Source: Agromyces sp. Leaf222
GTDB lineage: Bacteria > Actinomycetota > Actinomycetes > Actinomycetales > Microbacteriaceae
Length of the DNA: 64,000 nucleotides
Assembly: GCF_001421565.1 (NCBI RefSeq)
Contig: NZ_LMKQ01000001.1
Span: 3,164,935 to 3,228,934 of the forward strand
Direction: 5' to 3'
Both the position numbers and the translations under genes were made by a program. Below, piece by piece: positions 58,812 through 64,000 of the stretch. Position 1 is the first letter of the stretch. Each line of letters starts with the position of its first letter. A model generated the notes under the pieces. That model searched no databases. It was not told where the DNA came from and saw nothing but the letters and a program-made list of their open reading frames with translations.

Positions 58812-59906
58812 TCAGCCGCTCGCCAGCTCCGCGCGGATCTCGACCCCGAGGTCGGGCTGGTCGACGAAGACACCGTCGACGCCCGTGGCCAAGACCTCGC
58901 CGAACGCGCCCTGCCAGTCGCCCCACGTGGACTTGCCCTTGCCCCGGCGAAAGCGAGCGGACAGGAACGTGTTCTCGGGGCGCAGGGTCCACGTGAAGAC
59001 CGTGAGCCCTGCGGCGTGGGCTGCAGAGACGAGGGCGGCCCCGCGAAGGGGCGCGTCGGCGGGCGACCCGCCACCACGCGCAGCCTGCGCACCGCGCGCG
59101 GCCGCGGCATCCGCGTCGAGGAGTCTCGGCACGCCGACGCTCACCCCGTCGAACCGGCCCACGAGCGCGCGCAGGCCGGCATCCGTCACGAACGAGTCGT
59201 ACCTGGGCGCCCCCGCACCGGCGGTTCGCACGAGATCCGCCGGCGAGCCCGAGCCCTCGATCAGCAGCACCTTCGACCCGCGGATGCCGCGTGCCGCGAG
59301 CTCGTCGAGCACGGTCGGCTCGAACGCCTCCATGATGAGCCGGTCGCCGCCATCGCCCCAGCCCGCCGCCTCGAGCTCGGCCTCGAAGAGCTCGTCGAGC
59401 GGAAGCCCGATGCCGGCGAAGTAGGAGGCGTGCTTGAACTCGGCCACCATGCGCAGCACGCGATGCCGGCGGCCGGCCGCGACCTGCTCGGCGGCGGCCC
59501 GGTCGATGATCTCGAAGAGGTCGCGCAACCGGATCACCGGATAGCGGCCGTCGAAGCTCGCGCTCGCGTGTCGCAGCGCGCCGAGGCGCTCGGTCGCGCG
59601 CAGCGTCGCGAGCTCGGCCCACGTGAAGTCCTCGGTGAACCACCCCGTGAGGGGCGACCCGTCGATCTCGCGCGTCGTGCGGCGGCCGGCGAACTCGGGG
59701 CGGGAGCCGACATCCGTCGTTCCCGAGATCTCGTTCTCGTGGCGGAGCACGAGCACGCCGTCGCGCGTGGCGACCAGGTCGGGCTCGACCGCGTCGGCGC
59801 CGAGGGCGAACGCGAGTTCATACGCCGAGCGGGTGTGCTCGGGGCGGTACCCGGAGGCGCCGCGATGGCCGATGACGAGCGGATGCGGGGTGCGTTCGTC
59901 CGACAT
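58812..59906 (-). CDS. Glycerophosphodiester phosphodiesterase
   Basis: 364 aa GDPD-family TIM barrel. Catalytic region HPLVIGHRGASGYRPEHTRSAYELAFALGADAVEPDLVATRDGVLVLRHE holds the His-Arg-Gly-Glu-Asp-His set; later KVLLIEGSG, FDGVSVGVP and TWTLRPEN, with a C-terminal VDGVFVDQPDL. No signal peptide, so cytosolic. ATG at 59906 lies seven bases after TACGCT (leaderless). Would release glycerol 3-phosphate for GlpD. Confidence 0.92.
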   Translation of the reverse strand: MSDERTPHPLVIGHRGASGYRPEHTRSAYELAFALGADAVEPDLVATRDGVLVLRHENEISGTTDVGSRPEFAGRRTTREIDGSPLTGWFTEDFTWAELATLRATERLGALRHASASFDGRYPVIRLRDLFEIIDRAAAEQVAAGRRHRVLRMVAEFKHASYFAGIGLPLDELFEAELEAAGWGDGGDRLIMEAFEPTVLDELAARGIRGSKVLLIEGSGSPADLVRTAGAGAPRYDSFVTDAGLRALVGRFDGVSVGVPRLLDADAAAARGAQAARGGGSPADAPLRGAALVSAAHAAGLTVFTWTLRPENTFLSARFRRGKGKSTWGDWQGAFGEVLATGVDGVFVDQPDLGVEIRAELASG

Positions 59907-60063
59907 GCGCCTCAGCGTAACCGTCGCCGAGGGTCTCGACGACGGAATTCCGCGTGAACTCACGGCATCGTCACGGAAATCACCGGATAGATTGGTAGCA
60001 GCACCGGATCCAGCATCCGACCCCTTCCCCCGCACCGACGACAGCCGAAAGCAGAGGAACACC

Positions 60064-60870
60064 ATGGCTCTCGACAATCCCGCCTTCTCGCGGAATTCCG
60101 CCTTCTCATCGCAGGGAGCCCAGGCCGTCGCGCAAGACGTCTCGGCGCAGCAGCTGCAGGAGATGTACAACCAGCCCGCGACGCTGCCCGACCGCGAGGT
60201 CATGCAGATCGAGACCACCATCCAGAAGTCGGTGGTCGGCTTCGGCCTCCTGCTCGTGGGTGCCGCACTCGGCTGGGTGACCCTCGACACGGTTCCGTTC
60301 CTCTGGGTCGGCGCCGGCATCGTCGGCTTCGTGCTCGCGTTGGTCAACATCTTCAAGAAGCAGCCCTCCCCCGCCTTGGTGCTCGCATACGCCGGCGTGC
60401 AGGGCGTCTTCGTCGGCGGAATCTCGGCGTGGTACGAGGCCGTGTACGGCGGCGGCATCGTGGCGCAGGCCGTCATCGCGACGCTCGTCGTGTTCGGCGT
60501 GACGCTGGCGCTCTTCGCCTCTGGCAAGATCCGCGCGTCGAAGAAGGCCACGAAGGTCTTCCTCATCGCGATGGTCGGCTACCTCGTGTTCTCGGTCATC
60601 AACATGATCCTCATGTGGACCGGCGTCAACAACGACCCGTGGGGCCTCCGCGGCGCGGAGATCGCCGGCATCCCGTTCGGCCTCATCCTCGGCGTGCTCG
60701 TCGTGATCATGGCGGCGTACTCGCTCGTGCTCGACTTCGACTTCATCCAGCAGGGCGTGCGCAACCGTGCCCCCAAGAAGTACGAGTGGACCGGCGTCTT
60801 CGGCATCATGGTCACCGTCATCTGGCTCTACCTCGAGATCCTGCGCATGATCGCGATCACGCGCGACTAG
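60064..60870 (+). CDS. Bax1-I/YccA-family membrane protein
   Basis: 268 aa. A cytosolic N-terminus (about 55 residues, QEMYNQPATLPDREVMQIE) and seven membrane helices; the family signature includes AYAGVQGVFVGGISAWYE, FLIAMVGYLVFSVINMILMWTG and the last-helix pair with acidic Asp residues (LVLDFDFIQQGV). Related proteins (YccA, YetJ, BI-1) modulate membrane proteases or leak Ca2+ in a pH-dependent way. GAGGAAC precedes the ATG. A classic hairpin follows. Confidence 0.9.
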   Translation: MALDNPAFSRNSAFSSQGAQAVAQDVSAQQLQEMYNQPATLPDREVMQIETTIQKSVVGFGLLLVGAALGWVTLDTVPFLWVGAGIVGFVLALVNIFKKQPSPALVLAYAGVQGVFVGGISAWYEAVYGGGIVAQAVIATLVVFGVTLALFASGKIRASKKATKVFLIAMVGYLVFSVINMILMWTGVNNDPWGLRGAEIAGIPFGLILGVLVVIMAAYSLVLDFDFIQQGVRNRAPKKYEWTGVFGIMVTVIWLYLEILRMIAITRD

Positions 60871-60884
60871 CACTCGAGTCGCTC

Positions 60885-60925
60885 GAACGAACGGGGTCGC
60901 CTTCGGGCGGCCCCGTTCGTCGTTC
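60885..60925 (+). terminator. Stem-loop terminator after the Bax1-I gene
   Basis: Stem GAACGAACGGGG / CCCCGTTCGTCGTTC with a TTCG loop region, 15 bases after the stop codon. Confidence 0.7.
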
Positions 60926-60984
60926 CGGTGAGAGCGACCGTCCGCCTGACGCCTGGCGCCTGGCAGCCGGCCGCCTGACATGAC

Positions 60985-61022
60985 GAGGGGCGGATGCCGC
61001 GGCCACGCGACATCCGCCCCTC
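60985..61022 (-). terminator. Hairpin downstream of ldh
   Basis: GAGGGGCGGATG / CATCCGCCCCTC around a 14-base loop, between Bax1-I and ldh, which converge. Confidence 0.55.
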
Positions 61023-61044
61023 ACCCTTCGTGCAGGCGGGCCGA

Positions 61045-61989
61045 TCAGAACCCGAGCGAGGCGAGTGACGTGCGGATCGCGTCGGCCGACGTCGCGAGGA
61101 GCTCGGCCTCGAACTCGGACATCGGCGCCTCGGCGAGCGGGAACGCGCCCTCGCCGCCGACAATGCTCGGCAGCGACAGCGCGATGCCGTCGAGGCCGCG
61201 GATGCCGCTGAGCACGGTGCTGACCGGCAGCACCGCCCGCTCGTTGTTCACGATCGCCTCGACGATGCGGGCGCCGGCGAGCCCGATCGCGTAGTTCGTC
61301 GCTCCCTTGCCCCTGATGACCGTGTAGGCGGCATTGCGCACCTCGTCGGCGATCTGGTCGAGCTCGGGCAGCGTGAACGGCTCGCCGCCCCGCCAGTCGA
61401 GGATCGGCACCGGGCCGATGCCCGCCTGCGACCAGAGCGGGAACTCGGTGTCGCCGTGCTCGCCGACGATCGCGGCGTGCACGCTCGACGTCGAGACGCC
61501 GGCGCGCTTGGCGAGGAGCCAGCGCAGGCGCGACGTGTCGAGCACGGTGCCCGAGCCGAAGATGCGGTTGGCCGGAAGCCCGGAGATGCGCTGCGCCACG
61601 ACCGTCATGACGTCGACGGGGTTCGTGACGAGCACGTAGATGGCGTCGGGAGCGCGCTCGAGCAGGTTCGGAAGCAGGTTCTCGAGGATGCGCACGTTCG
61701 TGCCCGCAAGGTCGAGTCTGGTCTGCCCCGGCTGCTGCTTCGCGCCGGCGGTGATGACGACGACGTGCGATCCCTCGACGACGGCGAGATCGGCCCCGCC
61801 GCTGACGCTCGCACCCGTGAACTGGGTGCCGTGCGCGAGGTCGAGCACCTCGGCCTCGACCTTCTCGCGGGCGATGTCGTACAGCGCGACCTCGCTCGCG
61901 GCTCCCCTGATGAGCGTGGCGTAGGCGAGGCTGGTGCCCACGCTTCCGGCTCCGACGACGGTGACCTTGGCATTCTCGACGACATTCAC
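61045..61989 (-). CDS. ldh: L-lactate dehydrogenase
   Basis: 314 aa. NAD-binding KVTVVGAGSVGTSLAYA, catalytic Asp/Arg region (VLVTNPVDVMT, LDTSRLRWLLA), active His in IVGEHGDTEFPLWS, GKGATNYAIGLA. Substrate-specificity loop AGAKQQPGQTRLDL has Gln at the lactate/malate-discriminating position, supporting lactate. GTG start at 61989 with AGGATGG upstream. Interconverts pyruvate and L-lactate. Confidence 0.94.
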   Translation of the reverse strand: MNVVENAKVTVVGAGSVGTSLAYATLIRGAASEVALYDIAREKVEAEVLDLAHGTQFTGASVSGGADLAVVEGSHVVVITAGAKQQPGQTRLDLAGTNVRILENLLPNLLERAPDAIYVLVTNPVDVMTVVAQRISGLPANRIFGSGTVLDTSRLRWLLAKRAGVSTSSVHAAIVGEHGDTEFPLWSQAGIGPVPILDWRGGEPFTLPELDQIADEVRNAAYTVIRGKGATNYAIGLAGARIVEAIVNNERAVLPVSTVLSGIRGLDGIALSLPSIVGGEGAFPLAEAPMSEFEAELLATSADAIRTSLASLGF

Positions 61990-62127
61990 CCTTCCATCCT
62001 GCCGTGGCGGTCGACGAATGTCAGGTGTTGCCGCCGGAATGCCCGAGCACTCCAGATCCGGCATCCGGCTTCCGTGCGGGTCGGTCATGTGGTTCGATGC
62101 TCAAGCACCCCACGCATCGACCCGACG

Positions 62128-64000
62128 ATGCCGGCCTACCCGAACCCGGAGCCCATGTCTCGACTCGGCCGCGAGGCCCGGCGCACACTGACGCGCGCCG
62201 CGGTCCGCACGCTCATCTCCGCAGTTCTCGCAACTGCACTCGTCGTACCCGCAACGCTGCCCGCGACGGCCTCGACGGAGGTTCTCAATTCTGCAGCGAC
62301 CGCGACCGCGACCGGGTCCGGCACGATCACGGGCAAGGTCACACTCGACGATGGCCGTCCGCTTGCGGGCGGCTTCGTGTGGGCATGGGACTGGGGCATG
62401 GACGCGCCGATGTCGACCACGACCGCTGCAGACGGCAGCTACCGCATCACCGGACTCATGGCCGACAAGTACACGCTGCAGTTCGAACCCGGTGACGGAG
62501 CGGACCAGATCGACGCCGTGCCCGAGTTCTGGAAGGATGCGTACTTCCAATCGAAGGCCACGTATTTCACGATGGCCTCCGGTCAGGCACGCACCGGCAT
62601 GAACGCACAGCTCGCGCGCGGATCGACCGTCTCGGGTCGCGTCATCGGTCCCGACGGACAGCCGCCCGCCATGGTCGATGTCAATCTCGTGGCGCTCGAC
62701 GGCGAAACCGTCGACCTCGACAACAGCGTGGGCGAGCTCGCCGCCGACGGAACCTACACGATTCGACGCATCCCCGCCGGCACCTGGACGCTCCAGTTCT
62801 GGGGAACCGGCGCAGCCGGCGAAGGGTACGTCACCGAGTATTGGGGAAACCGGCCATACCGCTCCCAAGCGACGTTCCTCACGTTCACCCCCGGCTCAGT
62901 CCGGAAGAACATGAACGCCGAGTTGATCAAGGGCGGGTCGATGTCTGGCCGCGTGACCGGGCCGGACAGGCTGCCGGTCGCCGGCGCGACGGTGCACCTC
63001 GAGAGCTTCCAGACCGCAGCAACCGGCGTCAAGAACAACGAAGCCTGGCTCTCAGGGACGACCGACGCGAATGGCGAGTACTCGATCATGGCCGTTCCGC
63101 CCGGGCTGTGGGTGCTCTACTTCTACGCTCCAGAAGGCTCCAAGCTGAAGGATGAATGGTGGAGCGAGCGCCCTTGGGGCAATGGCGATCCGATCCAGGT
63201 TCTGCCGCAGGCGGCGGTGACCCAACGGAATGCGACGCTCAGCTCGGCGACACCGTCGCGAACGTGGGGCGCAGTGAGCCGAATTGCGGGACCGGACCGA
63301 TATGCCACGGCGGCGCGTATCTCAGCCTCGCAGTTCGCCCCGGGCGTTGCGACCGCGTACATCGCGAGCGGCACGTCGTTCCCCGATGCTCTGGCGGCGG
63401 CTCCCGTCGCGGCGGCAGCCAGGGGGCCGGTGCTCCTCACCCCGACCGATTCGCTGCCGAGCGTCGTCGCCGCCGAGCTTCGACGGCTGCAACCCCGGAA
63501 CATCGTGGTCCTCGGCGGCGGAATCCGCGCCAGTGTCGTAACCAAGCTCGCCTCCTTCACGAGCGGCCGTGTCACCCGGATCGCCGGCTCGAATCGCTAC
63601 GCCACCTCGGCGGCGCTCTCGAAGTCGCGATTCTCACCTGGTGTGCCGGTGGTGTATCTCGTGAGCGGCACGAGCTTTCCCGACGGCCTCGCCGCGGCGC
63701 CGCAGGCAGCCCTCGGCGGCGCGCCGATCCTCCTCGTCGAGCGGAATCGCATCGATCCCTCCGTCATCGCGGAGTTGAAGCGCCTTCGACCCGAGGTCGT
63801 CAAGATCATCGGCGGAGGCACCGTGAGCCCCGAGACCCATGCCCAGATCGACGCGCTCGCGCTTTCATACAGCATCAGGTTCTACGGCCGTGACCGCTAC
63901 GAGACCTCGGCGATCATGTCGGCATGGTTCGAGCCCGGCGTTTCGGTGGCCTACGTCACGAGTGGCGAGAACTTCCCCGATGCACTCGCCGCCGGACCCG
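62128..64000 (+). CDS. Secreted cell-wall-binding-repeat protein with carboxypeptidase-like repeats, 3' end outside window
   Basis: At least 624 codons, truncated by the window end. Signal peptide of about 50 residues (RRTLTRAAVRTLISAVLATALVV, cleavage near PATAS). Then three carboxypeptidase regulatory-like beta domains (SGTITGKVTLDDGRPLAGG, SGRVIGPDGQPPAM, SGRVTGPDRLPVAGA), and from about residue 370 at least three cell-wall-binding type 2 repeats (RIAGPDRYATAARIS, RIAGSNRYATSAALS, FYGRDRYETSAIMS; each with SGTSFPDALAAAP-like and VVLGGG-like motifs). Surface protein anchored noncovalently to the wall. ATG 62128 is the longest start; ATG 62155 has GGAG three bases upstream. Confidence 0.9.
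   Translation, partial: MPAYPNPEPMSRLGREARRTLTRAAVRTLISAVLATALVVPATLPATASTEVLNSAATATATGSGTITGKVTLDDGRPLAGGFVWAWDWGMDAPMSTTTAADGSYRITGLMADKYTLQFEPGDGADQIDAVPEFWKDAYFQSKATYFTMASGQARTGMNAQLARGSTVSGRVIGPDGQPPAMVDVNLVALDGETVDLDNSVGELAADGTYTIRRIPAGTWTLQFWGTGAAGEGYVTEYWGNRPYRSQATFLTFTPGSVRKNMNAELIKGGSMSGRVTGPDRLPVAGATVHLESFQTAATGVKNNEAWLSGTTDANGEYSIMAVPPGLWVLYFYAPEGSKLKDEWWSERPWGNGDPIQVLPQAAVTQRNATLSSATPSRTWGAVSRIAGPDRYATAARISASQFAPGVATAYIASGTSFPDALAAAPVAAAARGPVLLTPTDSLPSVVAAELRRLQPRNIVVLGGGIRASVVTKLASFTSGRVTRIAGSNRYATSAALSKSRFSPGVPVVYLVSGTSFPDGLAAAPQAALGGAPILLVERNRIDPSVIAELKRLRPEVVKIIGGGTVSPETHAQIDALALSYSIRFYGRDRYETSAIMSAWFEPGVSVAYVTSGENFPDALAAGP

Overview
The window is 64 kb of very GC-rich (roughly 70% by eye) actinobacterial chromosome. 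Gene content and DNA style point to the Microbacteriaceae (Agromyces/Microbacterium-like). The signs are a TadA/TadB/DUF4244/TadE pilus locus beside a 6C small RNA and acs, a RamB-type regulator divergent from GTP-dependent PEP carboxykinase, a 480+ aa GapB-type GAPDH, many transcripts that look leaderless, and dozens of copies of the word GGATGCCGC/GCGGCATCC that also build the intergenic hairpins. I see no prophage, IS transposase, integrase or CRISPR array. Apart from one nuclease-like gene bracketed by repeats, this is ordinary chromosome carrying one catabolic island. The genus is inferred, not proven.

Layout. 1-2.2 kb: truncated glpD divergent from a SorC-family regulator, with a palindromic operator between. 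2.3-6.1 kb: FMN riboswitch and ribD-ribE-ribBA-ribH. 6.1-8.1 kb: small membrane protein and an MHS-type MFS symporter. 8.3-8.7 kb: an extremely Met/Cys-rich four-helix copper-storage-like protein. 9.3-11.2 kb: psuG-psuK for pseudouridine breakdown. 11.2-14.5 kb: autoregulated mini-HTH protein, ABC exporter, orphan 277-aa protein. 14.6-15.9 kb: DUF559-like nuclease gene between two 73-bp hairpin repeats. 16.6-20.1 kb: pckG and ramB-like regulator. 20.3-21.6 kb: PadR and membrane partner. 21.7-23.8 kb: SDR and thiolase. 23.9-25.9 kb: zinc metallopeptidase with a twelve-fold hexapeptide array. 26-31.4 kb: small enzymes, HxlR/SRPBCC pair, FMN reductase, gapB, NIPSNAP. 31.6-40.1 kb: homoprotocatechuate (4-hydroxyphenylacetate) meta-cleavage island: TPP enzyme, hpaH, hpaI, an hpaG-RraA fusion, GntR regulator, hpaE, hpaD. 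40.2-45.6 kb: pncA, dacB, Gfo/Idh oxidoreductase, secreted coiled-coil protein, SMR pair, PPOX enzyme, then tRNA-Thr(CGU). 45.8-52.2 kb: lipoprotein peptidase, holB, tmk, topA. 52.8-56.3 kb: tad pilus genes. 56.35-56.53 kb: 6C RNA on the minus strand with an SOS-box-like palindrome over its promoter. 56.8-64 kb: acs, glpQ-like, Bax1-I, ldh, and a truncated secreted cell-wall-binding-repeat protein.

How it fits together. pckG, ramB, gapB and acs form a dispersed acetate/gluconeogenesis set. The hpa island turns homoprotocatechuate into succinic semialdehyde and pyruvate; its two GTATAC palindromes, one before each arm, are probably read by the GntR protein it encodes. The most interesting items are the Met-rich Csp protein, the hexapeptide-array metallopeptidase, the FAH-RraA fusion, the repeat-bracketed nuclease gene, the SOS-like palindrome on the 6C promoter, and thirteen genes whose start codon lies 6-7 nt after a TANNNT box.
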